A stretch of DNA of 64,000 bases, from positions 8,613-72,612 of the forward strand of contig CAUQTI010000014.1 in assembly GCA_963521065.1 (NCBI GenBank), written 5' to 3'. The notes under the pieces are model-generated. The model did no database searches. It was not told where the DNA came from and worked only from the letters and a program-made list of their open reading frames with translations. The translations under genes were made by a program, and so were the position numbers. Source of the stretch: IOR16 sp963521065. Lineage in GTDB: Bacteria; Bacillota; Clostridia; Peptostreptococcales; Anaerovoracaceae. Positions 18,679-28,488 of this stretch are shown piece by piece (the first letter of the stretch is position 1; the number at the start of each line of letters is the position of its first letter).

Positions 18679-19836
18679 TTAAAAGTTCCCCATTTTATCT
18701 TTGTTTAGGAAAGACGGTATTGCAAACGAATTTGTTAATTTTTCCCGAAACGCTCTATCGTCATCGGACAAATTATGGTGCTGTACATTTCCGTCCCGCG
18801 CATTTTCTGCTCCCGACTCATGCTCTTCGTGTTCTCCAGCCTCTGTTTTATCTTTATTTGACGGTGTCAAAATATCAACGTTGCGATCCTCAAACCCAGT
18901 TGCGATTACTGTGATGATAATTTCATCCTTTAGGTCTTCCTTTACAGATGCTCCGAAAATTACAATCGCATCTTTATCCGCCGCTTTCTCAATTTGGTCA
19001 GCAGCTTCATTCACTTCAAGCATACCCAAGTCATAACCACCCATGATATTAAGTAAGATTGCTTTCGCTCCGTTAATTGATGTTTCAAGAAGCGGGCTTT
19101 CGATTGCATCCTTTACTGCATCCGATACTCTGGAGTCGCCGCTTCCGCGTCCAACCCCCATATGTGCAATTCCTCTGTCGCTCATAACCGTCTTAACATC
19201 CGCAAAGTCCAGATTAATCAAGCCGGCTTCTGCAATCAAATCGGAAATTCCTTGCACTCCTTGCTTCAAAACCTCATCGGCCATTGCAAATGCCTGTATC
19301 ATGGTTGTATTCTTTTCTGCAATCTGCAGCAATTTATCATTTGGTACAACGACCAAAGAATCAACATATTTCTTTAAGAACTTAATTCCCAGTTCTGCGT
19401 GTTCTCTTCGTTTCTTTCCTTCAAACGTGAAAGGCTTTGTTACGACACCAACAGTTAGGATTCCTTGATCTTTCGCTGCTTTTGCGATAATAGGTGCGGC
19501 ACCAGTTCCTGTTCCGCCTCCCATACCTGCTGTAATAAATACCATGTCCGCACCGGAAATAAATTTTTCCAAATCATCTATATTCTCTTCTGCTGCTTTC
19601 TGACCCACCTCAGGGTTTGCGCCTGCACCAAGCCCCCTAGTCAGCTTTTCACCGATTTGAATCTTCGTTTCCGCTTTGGATCCGGCAAGCGCCTGCTTGT
19701 CCGTATTTACTGCCATAAAAGTGATTCCGTTTAAACCTGCATCTATCATACGATTGACAGCGTTACTTCCGCCGCCGCCAATTCCAATTACCTTAATTTG
19801 GGCGTTCTTGTCCTCGTTTACTTCAAACTGCAACAT
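18679..19836 (-). CDS. ftsZ: cell division protein FtsZ
   Basis: A 385-residue tubulin-like GTPase that forms the division ring. It has the N-terminal GIGGGGSNAVNRM, the tubulin signature GGGTGTG at 106-112 and the synergy-loop region near residues 205-215. An acidic variable linker (about 320-365) leads to a C-terminal peptide with IPSFLNK that should bind partners. A strong AGGAGG ribosome-binding site precedes the ATG. No ftsA is found in this cluster, as is common in some Clostridia. Confidence 0.98.
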   Translation of the reverse strand: MLQFEVNEDKNAQIKVIGIGGGGSNAVNRMIDAGLNGITFMAVNTDKQALAGSKAETKIQIGEKLTRGLGAGANPEVGQKAAEENIDDLEKFISGADMVFITAGMGGGTGTGAAPIIAKAAKDQGILTVGVVTKPFTFEGKKRREHAELGIKFLKKYVDSLVVVPNDKLLQIAEKNTTMIQAFAMADEVLKQGVQGISDLIAEAGLINLDFADVKTVMSDRGIAHMGVGRGSGDSRVSDAVKDAIESPLLETSINGAKAILLNIMGGYDLGMLEVNEAADQIEKAADKDAIVIFGASVKEDLKDEIIITVIATGFEDRNVDILTPSNKDKTEAGEHEEHESGAENARDGNVQHHNLSDDDRAFREKLTNSFAIPSFLNKDKMGNF

Positions 19837-19898
19837 AAAAAGTAACCTCCTGTTACTGTAATAATACTAATTATAACATAAGAGTACAACTGGTGCAC

Positions 19899-20270
19899 CT
19901 ATTTCTTATCGGGATTCGTATCTTTTTTTAAGACATATTTCTCCACCACAATCCGTCGAATCACGGCTAAATTATTAAATAATCTCCCGCCAAATACAAA
20001 AATAGCAGCATAATAAAGAGGCACTCCGAGCAAATCCCCTAAATAGGTCAATGCCGCTGCCAAAACAGCATTTGTGACAAATCCGGTTACAAAAATAACG
20101 CCGTTGTACTTATCTTCAAATTGTGAACGCGCCGCCCCTAAAATGGAATCCAGCGATGCTAAAAGTGCCATTGTGATGTAAAAGGAAAACTCCGCAGGAT
20201 AGGTGATATCCAGCCCAAATCCTAAAATCAAGCCTCCAATCAGCCCAATTGACATTGCAATTAAAATCAA
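19899..20270 (-). CDS. sbp: small basic protein Sbp (DUF1290)
   Basis: A 123-residue membrane protein with about three or four hydrophobic helices and a basic C-terminal tail. It matches the DUF1290/Sbp family found beside ftsQ/ftsZ in Firmicutes, whose function is unknown. Its ATG overlaps the stop of the DUF881 gene by 4 bp, so the two are translationally coupled. Confidence 0.88.
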   Translation of the reverse strand: MILIAMSIGLIGGLILGFGLDITYPAEFSFYITMALLASLDSILGAARSQFEDKYNGVIFVTGFVTNAVLAAALTYLGDLLGVPLYYAAIFVFGGRLFNNLAVIRRIVVEKYVLKKDTNPDKK

Positions 20271-21001
20271 TTTCCTTCCCCCTCTTTCGTAGTCGTCATA
20301 TACCGAAAGCTGTGTTCCTCCGGATAAGCCGGAATCTCCAGTCCTTCTTCTGTTTTCAGTTTGAACACAAGTCCATAACCATCTCTTAAAAGAGTCCCAT
20401 ACCCATCCGGCCCCAACAAGGCAGATGCCAAACGGTCTGAAGCTCCAATGGCTTTAATTCGAAACGGTCTGGCTTCAAATTGTCCGTTGATACGTACCGT
20501 ATATCCTGAGCATGAAATCGCACTTGCATTCGCAATGCGGTGTCCATTTACCGAAACAGCCTCTGCACCTGCCCCAAAAAGGTCATTTAAGATTGTCAGC
20601 AAATCGCTGTCATGCACCAAAACGTTTCCGACCGGTTCTTCTTCCATTAAATCTCTTGTTGCATCATCGAGATAAATAGAGACACCTTCACCCTTTACTG
20701 CTGTAAAATGGCTTACCAACTTATACTCATTCAGCTTCTTTTGCATTTCCGCTAAAAGATCTGCATTTTTGTCCTCTGCTGCGAGCTTTTCATATTCTTC
20801 CAATTTTGTTTCTGTCTCTAAAATACGTTCCTCAATTTGGAGGATACTCTGCTTCTCACTTTCAATCGCTACTCTGTATTCATCCATAATTTTAGGTGAA
20901 ACATAGAGCTTCTGTCCTTTTGAAATTTGTGTCTGCGCTGCGATAAAAAAACCAATCGCCAAGCAAAAACACACCGTTAAAACTTTTGCCAGTCGGCTCA
21001 T
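20267..21001 (-). CDS. DUF881 family protein (second copy)
   Basis: 244 residues: one N-terminal transmembrane helix (about 8-24), a coiled coil (about 45-90), and the DUF881 domain with the pattern GEGVSIYLDD then DLLTILNDLFGAGAEAVSVNGHRI. The domain faces outside the membrane. DUF881 proteins occur in dcw clusters of Firmicutes and Actinobacteria; their role is not known but the context points to division. It is a diverged paralogue of the adjacent gene at 21014-21745. Confidence 0.88.
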   Translation of the reverse strand: MSRLAKVLTVCFCLAIGFFIAAQTQISKGQKLYVSPKIMDEYRVAIESEKQSILQIEERILETETKLEEYEKLAAEDKNADLLAEMQKKLNEYKLVSHFTAVKGEGVSIYLDDATRDLMEEEPVGNVLVHDSDLLTILNDLFGAGAEAVSVNGHRIANASAISCSGYTVRINGQFEARPFRIKAIGASDRLASALLGPDGYGTLLRDGYGLVFKLKTEEGLEIPAYPEEHSFRYMTTTKEGEGN

Positions 21002-21013
21002 AGGAGCTCCCTC

Positions 21014-21745
21014 CTATTCTTTTTCATCTTCCGCTACCTGCTGTGCGTAGCGGAACTTTAAAATTCCATTATATCTAGGGATATTAATTTCACCTTGCTT
21101 TACAATATCCACACGAACGCCTGATTTTTTCAAGTTCTCAATAATTCCGTACCGAATGGTAATCGTTGCCTCAATGGTATCTGGATTTCCAATTGCCTTA
21201 ATCTGATATGGCGGCGCCGTCGGAATGGTATTGATATTGACATTGTCCCCGGCTAAGCTCACTTCAGTCGTCGCAATGATACGTTGTCCATTAATTGAAA
21301 TGGCCTCCGCGCCAGCGTCCTTGAGTTTATTCACCAAGTTCAGCAGCTGCTCATAGTTTGTCATAAGATAGCTGTACCCATCACTGAATTCATCCGGGAC
21401 AGGGTCGTCCAAAGTAATGATCACACCGGAGCCTTTCACTTCCACCAGTCCCGCCGCCATCTTATACTTTTCCTGTTCTTTTAATATGGATTTCAGGGTG
21501 CTGTCTTCTTCTGCTTTTTTCTTCTGGATATCATCCATAAGACCCTCAAGCTCGATTAGACGCTGCGTTGCCGCCTCTTTTTCCGCTCTCACCTTTTTCA
21601 TTTCGGCTTCCAGCCCCTGCGCTTTTGCAAGTGGTATCAAGCCGCCAGGGTCAGAGCCTTGTGTCGTATTTACCTGAACAGATATGATTAAACCAATGAG
21701 CAAAGCCAAAAGCCCTACCATAATAATCCCACTGTACTTCTTCAT
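21014..21745 (-). CDS. DUF881 family protein (first copy)
   Basis: 243 residues with the same build as its neighbour: N-terminal membrane anchor, coiled coil (about 45-95), then the DUF881 domain with GSGVIITLDDP and LLNLVNKLKDAGAEAISING. The two copies probably arose by tandem duplication and may form a complex. It lies 20 bp after ftsQ. Confidence 0.88.
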   Translation of the reverse strand: MKKYSGIIMVGLLALLIGLIISVQVNTTQGSDPGGLIPLAKAQGLEAEMKKVRAEKEAATQRLIELEGLMDDIQKKKAEEDSTLKSILKEQEKYKMAAGLVEVKGSGVIITLDDPVPDEFSDGYSYLMTNYEQLLNLVNKLKDAGAEAISINGQRIIATTEVSLAGDNVNINTIPTAPPYQIKAIGNPDTIEATITIRYGIIENLKKSGVRVDIVKQGEINIPRYNGILKFRYAQQVAEDEKE

Positions 21746-21765
21746 TTGTTTTACCTCTCTTGACT

Positions 21766-22530
21766 CTATTCGATTTCAGGGCTGAATGAAAAGTACCCGT
21801 CACTTCCCATCTTTATCACTCCCCGTTCAATCCCCTGCGTATATAATTTATACAAAACGCTCTTCAATGCATCCATGTTTTCACGGATATTTTCCGGCGT
21901 TCCTTCGCAATATAAATAATCGTAAATGTAAGCCTTAATTACCACTTTTGAAATATCTATTTTTTTAAAATAAATTTCATTCTCTTCCATCGCAGAAAGC
22001 ATTTTTAAAGTATCTGTCAAAACAGAATTTTCTTCAACCTCTAACGGAAATCCGGGGTCCATTTTCTTCACAGTCATTCCCATAAGAAGCGGCAATGCCG
22101 GAGCCGTCTCTGTCTTACGCAAAATCAGTCCATCTTCATCCATAAGAAGATACGCTTCTCCGTAAGGCAACGCCGCATATTCTTTCCGTTCTTCTACTTT
22201 GATAACTACGGTGGAGGGCAGACTCCTTGATATTTTTATGTTTTTGATATAAGGGTCCTTGCGGACGCGGTCTGACGCATTCCCCAGCGAGGTTTTAAAA
22301 ATATTTTTTCCAGTCTTAATTTTAGACAGGCTGATAATCTGTTCTGCGGTGTAATAGTTATTTTCTTTTACTTTTATTTTCTGTATATCAAAAAGACTAG
22401 ATGTTAAAAAATAGTACATCCCTATTATTATAACAAATAATATTAATGTTTTTAACAAATAACGCTTTTTCTTTCTTTTTTTCTTTTTTCTAGGCTTCTT
22501 CACATTTGAATTCTTTAAATTCTCTTTCAT
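21766..22530 (-). CDS. ftsQ: cell division protein FtsQ/DivIB
   Basis: 254 residues. A very basic cytoplasmic tail of Lys/Arg runs leads into one transmembrane helix (about 27-48) and a POTRA domain (DIQKIKVKENNYYTAEQI, from about 48). The FtsQ/DivIB domain follows. It scaffolds the septal synthase complex with FtsL. The start codon lies inside murA, a 41-nt overlap, and its ribosome-binding site is poor (AAGAAG); no better in-frame start is near. Confidence 0.85.
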   Translation of the reverse strand: MKENLKNSNVKKPRKKKKRKKKRYLLKTLILFVIIIGMYYFLTSSLFDIQKIKVKENNYYTAEQIISLSKIKTGKNIFKTSLGNASDRVRKDPYIKNIKISRSLPSTVVIKVEERKEYAALPYGEAYLLMDEDGLILRKTETAPALPLLMGMTVKKMDPGFPLEVEENSVLTDTLKMLSAMEENEIYFKKIDISKVVIKAYIYDYLYCEGTPENIRENMDALKSVLYKLYTQGIERGVIKMGSDGYFSFSPEIE

Positions 22531-23785
22531 CTTCTTGTATTCTCTCTATTCTAGCTCCCAGTTTCTTTAATGCTACTTCAAATTTACCATATCCTCTGTC
22601 AATATGGCAAATATTTTCTACGATTGTTTCCCCTGATGCTGCAAGCCCCGCAAGCACCATTGCAGCTCCGCCCCTGAGGTCTTTCGCTTCGACGCGGCTC
22701 CCCCTAAGGCCTTCGACACCGGTTACTTTTGCCGTGCTTGCACAAAGCTCAATCTCTGCACCCATTTTACGTAAAAAATCAACTTGCTTAAACCGGTTTT
22801 CAAAAATAGTTTCTGTCATTTTGCTCTGTCCGTCAGCAAGCATCATTAATATAAGAAATTGCGATTGCATATCAGTTGGGAATCCAGGGTACGGAAGCGT
22901 TTTTATTTCGCGAACTGCCTTGAGACGTTCAGGTGCTTTTAAATAAATACGGTTTTGCTCCGTTCGCAAAGAGCATCCCATTTCACGAAACTTTGCCAAT
23001 GTACTCGCCATTTGTGACGGCGCGGCATTTTCAAGCAGGATTTCTCCTTTTGTCACAGCTGCCGCTGCTAAAAAAGTTCCTGCTTCTATACGGTCTGGAA
23101 TCACCTTATGTTCGGCTCCGTGGAGAAGCTTCCCTCCCGAAATCACAATTTCGCCGCTCCCTGCACCTGTGATACTTGCCCCGCAAGCATTTAAAAAATT
23201 TTGCAAATCTTCAATTTCTGGTTCTTTTGCAGGGTGAACGATACGAGTTTCACCGTTTGCCGAAAGCGCAGCCATCATAATATTTTCTGTCGCCCCCACA
23301 CTTGGAAAATCAAGCCGGATTGTTGTTCCCTGCAAATTGGAAGCGCGGCAAAGCAGTCTTCCATTTTCCTCTTCAATCTCCGCCCCCATTTTCTGGAGTG
23401 CTTTTAAATGTAGATCAATCGGACGTGCGCCTATTGCACATCCACCCGGATGACTCATCTCTACAGTTCCGCAGCGTGCCAGCATCGGCCCAAGCAGAAA
23501 CACGGATGAGCGCATTTCCTTTCCCAAAACTTTCGGTATGTAAGATTGTGTCAGCTGGCTGGAATCGACCGTAATCGTATTCCCTTCCCGTTGAGTTATG
23601 CAGCCCAGTTCATTGAGTATTGTCAGCATCGTACTGACATCCAGCAAATCCGGGCAATTATGAATCGTACATACATCCCCCGTTACCAATGAAGCAGCCA
23701 ATATAGGCAGCACTCCATTTTTTGCTCCGGTTAATTTATGGCTTCCAGAAATACGGTTCCCGCCAATTATATGATAACTGTCCAA
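22490..23785 (-). CDS. murA: UDP-N-acetylglucosamine 1-carboxyvinyltransferase
   Basis: 431 residues. It performs the first committed step of peptidoglycan synthesis, adding enolpyruvate to UDP-GlcNAc. It has the early KNGVLPILAASL segment and the SHPGGCAIGARPIDLHL loop around residue 110 with the catalytic Cys that fosfomycin alkylates. The C-terminal ~14 codons overlap ftsQ. Placement between murG and ftsQ follows the clostridial dcw order. Confidence 0.95.
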   Translation of the reverse strand: MDSYHIIGGNRISGSHKLTGAKNGVLPILAASLVTGDVCTIHNCPDLLDVSTMLTILNELGCITQREGNTITVDSSQLTQSYIPKVLGKEMRSSVFLLGPMLARCGTVEMSHPGGCAIGARPIDLHLKALQKMGAEIEEENGRLLCRASNLQGTTIRLDFPSVGATENIMMAALSANGETRIVHPAKEPEIEDLQNFLNACGASITGAGSGEIVISGGKLLHGAEHKVIPDRIEAGTFLAAAAVTKGEILLENAAPSQMASTLAKFREMGCSLRTEQNRIYLKAPERLKAVREIKTLPYPGFPTDMQSQFLILMMLADGQSKMTETIFENRFKQVDFLRKMGAEIELCASTAKVTGVEGLRGSRVEAKDLRGGAAMVLAGLAASGETIVENICHIDRGYGKFEVALKKLGARIERIQEDEREFKEFKCEEA

Positions 23786-23826
23786 AAAAAAACACCTCCG
23801 CAGAAAGTCATAGTCTTATTTTGATA

Positions 23827-23855
23827 CCTATAAACCATACTATGAAGCTCTGCAA
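23827..23855 (-). promoter_or_regulatory. possible internal promoter before murA
   Basis: On the minus strand TTGCAG (23850-23855) and TATAGG (23827-23832) are 17 bp apart in the 101-bp gap between murG and murA. It could add transcription of murA-ftsQ-ftsZ. The -10 match is moderate. Confidence 0.35.
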
Positions 23856-23886
23856 ATTGTGTTACAGCACAGGCTGTACCTTTTCT

Positions 23887-24978
23887 TTAAAACTCCAGAT
23901 TCTCATAAATAATATCAACCGCATCAAAGCGTCCTACCGAAGCACTGGCTTTTCCCATTGCATTCAGTATCTCTTTATTATTTTTTAATCGAAGAATCGT
24001 ATCCATCAATTTTTCAGCCGTTAAATCCTTTTCCTCAATCAAAACAGCACCGCCTTTATCCGCCGGAACCTTGGCGTTAAAGTACTGATGGTTTCCTGTT
24101 ACGTTTGGAGAAGGAATTAATATAGACGCCTTCCCGCAGGCCGTAATTTCTGATACAGTCAACGCGCCGGAGCGGCTTATAATTAGATCTGCCGCAGATA
24201 GATATTCATGCATATTGTCTACATAAGGAAGCAACTTTATCTTATCTTTATTGATTTTCTGTTGGCTCAGCTCTTCTTCAATCAGAGGATAATGTAATTT
24301 GCCCGTAATAAAAAATACTTTTATATCTGAAAGAGCATTCAGGCTCTCCGCAGCTTTTATCATAACACTGTTAATTTTCCCAGCCCCCAGGCTTCCGCCA
24401 AAGCAAAGAATGACAAATTCTCGATCTGCAATTTCCAGTTTATCACGGAAATTCTGCATCGTGCTGGTCAGGAAGCTCTTTCGGATTGGGTTTCCCGTCA
24501 CAATCAGCTTTTCCTTTTTTTTAAAGTATTCTTGCGCTTCCGGAAAACTGATAAACACCTTGTCCACATAGTTTTCCAATAATTTATTCGTAACCCCGGG
24601 GAATGCATTTTGCTCATGGATATAGGATTTGATGCCGTATTTATGCGCTGCACGCACAATCGGTCCACAGACATAACCACCCGTCCCGATTACAACATCC
24701 GGCTTGAACTCCTTTAAAATTTGTTTTGCCTCATTGTTTCCTTTCATTAAATCAAGAACGGTTCTGACATTTTTCCATATTTTTTTTCTGTGGAATCCGC
24801 TGACCGTAATAAAGCGAATTTCATACCCGCTCTTTGGAACAAGCTCTTTTTCCATTCCGCGGCGAGTCCCTACGAAAAGAATCTCCGCATCGGGATTCCT
24901 CCTTTTTATCTTATCCGCAATCGCAATTGCCGGATAAATATGTCCTCCGGTACCTCCGCCGGTCATAATTACTCTCAT
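23887..24978 (-). CDS. murG: lipid II synthase MurG
   Basis: A 363-residue GT-B glycosyltransferase that adds GlcNAc to lipid I at the inner membrane face. The N-terminal MTGGGTGGHIYPA loop (5-17) binds the diphospho-lipid, and the C-terminal domain has the UDP-GlcNAc-binding SRSGALTVSEI region (about 268-278). It lies 12 bp after ftsW. Confidence 0.96.
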   Translation of the reverse strand: MRVIMTGGGTGGHIYPAIAIADKIKRRNPDAEILFVGTRRGMEKELVPKSGYEIRFITVSGFHRKKIWKNVRTVLDLMKGNNEAKQILKEFKPDVVIGTGGYVCGPIVRAAHKYGIKSYIHEQNAFPGVTNKLLENYVDKVFISFPEAQEYFKKKEKLIVTGNPIRKSFLTSTMQNFRDKLEIADREFVILCFGGSLGAGKINSVMIKAAESLNALSDIKVFFITGKLHYPLIEEELSQQKINKDKIKLLPYVDNMHEYLSAADLIISRSGALTVSEITACGKASILIPSPNVTGNHQYFNAKVPADKGGAVLIEEKDLTAEKLMDTILRLKNNKEILNAMGKASASVGRFDAVDIIYENLEF

Positions 24979-24990
24979 GGCTCTCCCTCC

Positions 24991-26118
24991 TTATTTTGCA
25001 GAATGCCTTGATATGTTCAGCATGATTCCCATAGACCCCATAAATAACAGTAACGCATTTCCTCCAAAGCTGATAAACGGTAATATAATCCCGGTCGGCG
25101 GCATGGAGGAAGTTACAACTGCAATGTTTAAAACAACCTGAACGGCAAGCATAATTGTAATTCCTGATGCGATGAGCATTCCAAATAAATCTGGAGCATT
25201 CAGTGAAATATGTGCACATCTCCATATTAATACAAGGTATACCGCAATCAGCAAAAGGCATCCGATATATCCAAGTTCTTCCCCGATAATCGCAAATATA
25301 AAATCATTTTGTGGCTCCGGAAGGTAAAGCGTTTTCTGAATACTTTTTCCTAATCCAACGCCAAAAAGTCCGCCCGAGCCTAAAGCCAAGAGCGACTGAG
25401 TGACCTGCCATCCGGTTCCAAGCGGGTCTTGAAAGGGATCAATAAAGCTGAACATGCGCTTCATTCGGTAAGGCTCTGCAAGAATCAAAACCACAATCCC
25501 CGCGCAGCCGGCAATTCCAATTCCAAAGAGATATTTCAGGTTCAGTCCCGCCACAAACATCATACCTACAACAATGGCAACCACAGTAATTGCCGTCGAC
25601 ATATTAGGCTGTTTAATAATCAACCCAAAGTAAGCACCGCAAAGAAGTACTAACGGCAGAATGCCTTCTGTAAAAGATAAAATCCGTTTTGGTTTATCAC
25701 TTAGATATTTGGCAACAAATAAAATCGCGCAGATTTTCGCAATCTCACCTGGCATAATGGTTAAGCTGTCACTCCCCAGCTTAAGCCAGCGAGTCGCACC
25801 GTTTACATCCTTACCCAAAGGTGTAAACAGCAAAAGTAAGAGGATAAAGCTGGTAACCATTAATGGAAATGCCATTTTTTTATAATATTTATAAGGAAAC
25901 AGCATACAAAAAACAAAAAGAATGGTTCCTAAAAATGCCCATATGGCGTCACGGATTAAATAATAATATGGGTTTCCGTAATCACTGATGGCCACATAAT
26001 AGCTGGCACTGAATACCATAATGATACCAAACAAAACGAGCCCCATCATGAGTATAGTCAATACAAAATCACCGGTTTTCATTTTGATTTTCTCATTTCC
26101 TCTTTGTTTTTTTGCCAT
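24991..26118 (-). CDS. ftsW: SEDS peptidoglycan glycosyltransferase FtsW
   Basis: A 375-residue polytopic membrane protein with about ten helices. SEDS features include the segment TRWLKLGSDSLTIMPGEIAKI around residue 110 and the C-terminal PPTGIILPFISFGG motif near 337. It polymerises lipid II at the septum in partnership with the SpoVD/FtsI transpeptidase. Its start abuts the murD stop (no gap). Confidence 0.93.
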   Translation of the reverse strand: MAKKQRGNEKIKMKTGDFVLTILMMGLVLFGIIMVFSASYYVAISDYGNPYYYLIRDAIWAFLGTILFVFCMLFPYKYYKKMAFPLMVTSFILLLLLFTPLGKDVNGATRWLKLGSDSLTIMPGEIAKICAILFVAKYLSDKPKRILSFTEGILPLVLLCGAYFGLIIKQPNMSTAITVVAIVVGMMFVAGLNLKYLFGIGIAGCAGIVVLILAEPYRMKRMFSFIDPFQDPLGTGWQVTQSLLALGSGGLFGVGLGKSIQKTLYLPEPQNDFIFAIIGEELGYIGCLLLIAVYLVLIWRCAHISLNAPDLFGMLIASGITIMLAVQVVLNIAVVTSSMPPTGIILPFISFGGNALLLFMGSMGIMLNISRHSAK

Positions 26119-27477
26119 TTATCTCTCCAATTCCTGAACGCAGCTTTTAAAGTGCCTCCCCCTCTGCTCATAACTGCTGTACATATCCCAGCTTGCACAG
26201 GCTGGGGAAAGCAGTACCGTATCTCCCGGTGCAGACAAGGAAAAGCTCTTCTTTACGCATTCACCCATATCCTTCTCATCAAAAATTGCATGATATCCCA
26301 ACATTTCCGCTGTCTCTCTTATTTTCGGTGCCGTTGCTCCTAATAAAACCAACGCCTTTACTTTTCCGTTAAAAGCAGAAATAAACTCTTCAAATTTTGA
26401 ATTTTTATCATAGCCTCCTGCAATTAATATAACATTGCCTTTCATTGCTTCAATTGCCTTGATGGAAGCATCTGGATTTGTACCCTTCGAATCATTCACA
26501 AAGCGCACGCCTCCGACTTCGCCGCAAAATTCCAAGCGGTGCTCAACCCCCTGAAATTCCCGCAGTGTTTTCGCGATGATTTCTTTGGATATGCCACAAA
26601 AATAGGCAATTCCACATGCAGCTAACGCATTCTCCAAATTATGCATTCCGGGAATCGCAAGCTCCTCCACACCGCAAATATCAATTGTATTCTCCGCTTG
26701 CTCTTTTACTATGATTCTATTATTTTGTACAAACACCCCTCTGTCTAAAACAACGTTTCGACTGAAAGGCACTACGACACTTTGGCATTCGTGCATTAGT
26801 TCGCAAGACATAGGGTCATCATAATTTACCACAAAGTAATCGTCTTTCGTTTGGTTCTTGAAAATTTTCGCTTTTGCTTTCGCATAATTTTCTAATGTTT
26901 TATGCCGATCTAAATGGTCAGGGGTAATATTTAAAAGTGCACAAATAACTGGATGAAAGGTCTCCGTCGTTTCCAGCTGAAAGCTGCTGCATTCCGTAAC
27001 CAGCCAGGAATCCTCTTCTGCGGTCAATGCAGTCGAAGTAACCGCAACTCCTATATTGCCGACTACCGCGGTTTTTCTTCCGGCATTTTTTAAAATTTCA
27101 CCGACTAAAGTCGTCGTTGTCGTTTTTCCATTTGTTCCGGTAATCGCAATGTAATTGCCCTTACCTAGCCGATAAGCAAGCTCTAATTCTCCGATAATTT
27201 CTACATTAAGTGTTTGCGCTTTCTGAAGAAAAGGGAGTTCCAAAGGGACGCCGGGACTGACTACAATCGCGTCATAACGTTCTAATTCTAAAGGATCTAC
27301 TCCTAAATAACAGGTCACATTCTGTGCCTTAAGATAGTTTACAAGAGGCGCTTCCATTTCTTCCTGCGTTTTTTTATCGTATACAGACACTTCCGCTCCG
27401 TGACGAAGCAACGCTTCGGCTGCGGATACTCCGGATTTTCCAAGACCGACTACCAGATATTTTTTTGCTTGATTCAT
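26119..27477 (-). CDS. murD: UDP-N-acetylmuramoylalanine--D-glutamate ligase
   Basis: 452 residues from the ATG at 27477, which has AAGGGAAAAGT upstream; an in-frame ATG at 27507 would add ten atypical residues and touch mraY. The N-terminal Rossmann domain has VGLGKSGVSAAEAL. The central Mur ligase domain has the P-loop GTNGKTTTT and the C-terminal domain has NDSKGTNPDA. It adds D-Glu to UDP-MurNAc-L-Ala in the cytoplasm. Confidence 0.96.
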   Translation of the reverse strand: MNQAKKYLVVGLGKSGVSAAEALLRHGAEVSVYDKKTQEEMEAPLVNYLKAQNVTCYLGVDPLELERYDAIVVSPGVPLELPFLQKAQTLNVEIIGELELAYRLGKGNYIAITGTNGKTTTTTLVGEILKNAGRKTAVVGNIGVAVTSTALTAEEDSWLVTECSSFQLETTETFHPVICALLNITPDHLDRHKTLENYAKAKAKIFKNQTKDDYFVVNYDDPMSCELMHECQSVVVPFSRNVVLDRGVFVQNNRIIVKEQAENTIDICGVEELAIPGMHNLENALAACGIAYFCGISKEIIAKTLREFQGVEHRLEFCGEVGGVRFVNDSKGTNPDASIKAIEAMKGNVILIAGGYDKNSKFEEFISAFNGKVKALVLLGATAPKIRETAEMLGYHAIFDEKDMGECVKKSFSLSAPGDTVLLSPACASWDMYSSYEQRGRHFKSCVQELER

Positions 27478-27510
27478 ACTTTTCCCTTCTTCCCTCGTAT
27501 CGAACAACTT

Positions 27511-28488
27511 TTAGAATACTTTTGCATCAAAAACCTTTAAACTTATGATACATAGCAACAAGGTTACCATCCAAAATACAACAACAACTTTTGTTTCTTT
27601 CCAACCCCCAAGCTCAAAATGGTGGTGCAGGGGCGCCATACGAAACACACGCTTTCCGTTTCGCAATTTATAACTCACGACTTGAATAATTACAGACAGT
27701 GCTTCTGCAACGTACACACCTCCGGCAATTGGCAGAATCAGCTCTATATTCATTAGAATCGCGGCCGCTGCAAGGCCACCGCCTAATGCCAGAGAACCGG
27801 TGTCTCCCATAAATAGTTTTGCAGGGTACTTATTATACATTAAAAACCCAAGACAGCCTCCCGCAAGCGCAGCGCAGAACACGGTTGCCGCACTCATTCC
27901 AAAAAAGTTCATGCCTACCAAAGCAAAAAATACGGCAACAATGCTCGTTACTCCTGAGGCCAAACCATCTAATCCGTCTGTCAGATTTACACTGTTTACC
28001 ATAGACACTACAACGAAAGCGATAAACGGAATATACAAAACGCCGAAGTCCCAATATTCATTGATAAAAGGAATAAATACTGTAGTTTTATAAATCGAAA
28101 CACTGGACTGATAAAAAGCCAGTCCGACTGCAATGGCAATCTGCAAAAGTAATTTTTGTAGTGCGGTCAATCCCAGATTACGTTTCATCGCAACCTTTAC
28201 AAAATCATCGATAAAGCCTATGAGTCCAAATGCAACGAAGGAGCCTAATAAAATCCACATATCCGTATTTAAAATACCAGAGCTGAGACAAGTAACCAAC
28301 ACAGCAAAGAGAATGATAATACCACCCATCGTCGGTGTGCCGGTCTTTGCCATATGAGACTGCGGCCCCTCCTCGCGGATGCTCTGACCTGCCTTGATTT
28401 TTTTCAATACTGGGATAAACAGCGGGGTTCCAATTACAGCAATAAGAAAGGCTACCGCTAGTTTTATCCATATCTGCATATATTCCAT
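27511..28488 (-). CDS. mraY: phospho-N-acetylmuramoyl-pentapeptide transferase
   Basis: A 325-residue integral membrane enzyme with about ten helices that makes lipid I from UDP-MurNAc-pentapeptide and undecaprenyl phosphate. Visible motifs include GTPTMGGI (about 49-56), the catalytic FIDDFVK, NLTDGLDGLA and the MAPLHHHFE loop near the C terminus. Start supported by AAGGAG; the murF stop codon is directly adjacent. Confidence 0.97.
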   Translation of the reverse strand: MEYMQIWIKLAVAFLIAVIGTPLFIPVLKKIKAGQSIREEGPQSHMAKTGTPTMGGIIILFAVLVTCLSSGILNTDMWILLGSFVAFGLIGFIDDFVKVAMKRNLGLTALQKLLLQIAIAVGLAFYQSSVSIYKTTVFIPFINEYWDFGVLYIPFIAFVVVSMVNSVNLTDGLDGLASGVTSIVAVFFALVGMNFFGMSAATVFCAALAGGCLGFLMYNKYPAKLFMGDTGSLALGGGLAAAAILMNIELILPIAGGVYVAEALSVIIQVVSYKLRNGKRVFRMAPLHHHFELGGWKETKVVVVFWMVTLLLCIISLKVFDAKVF

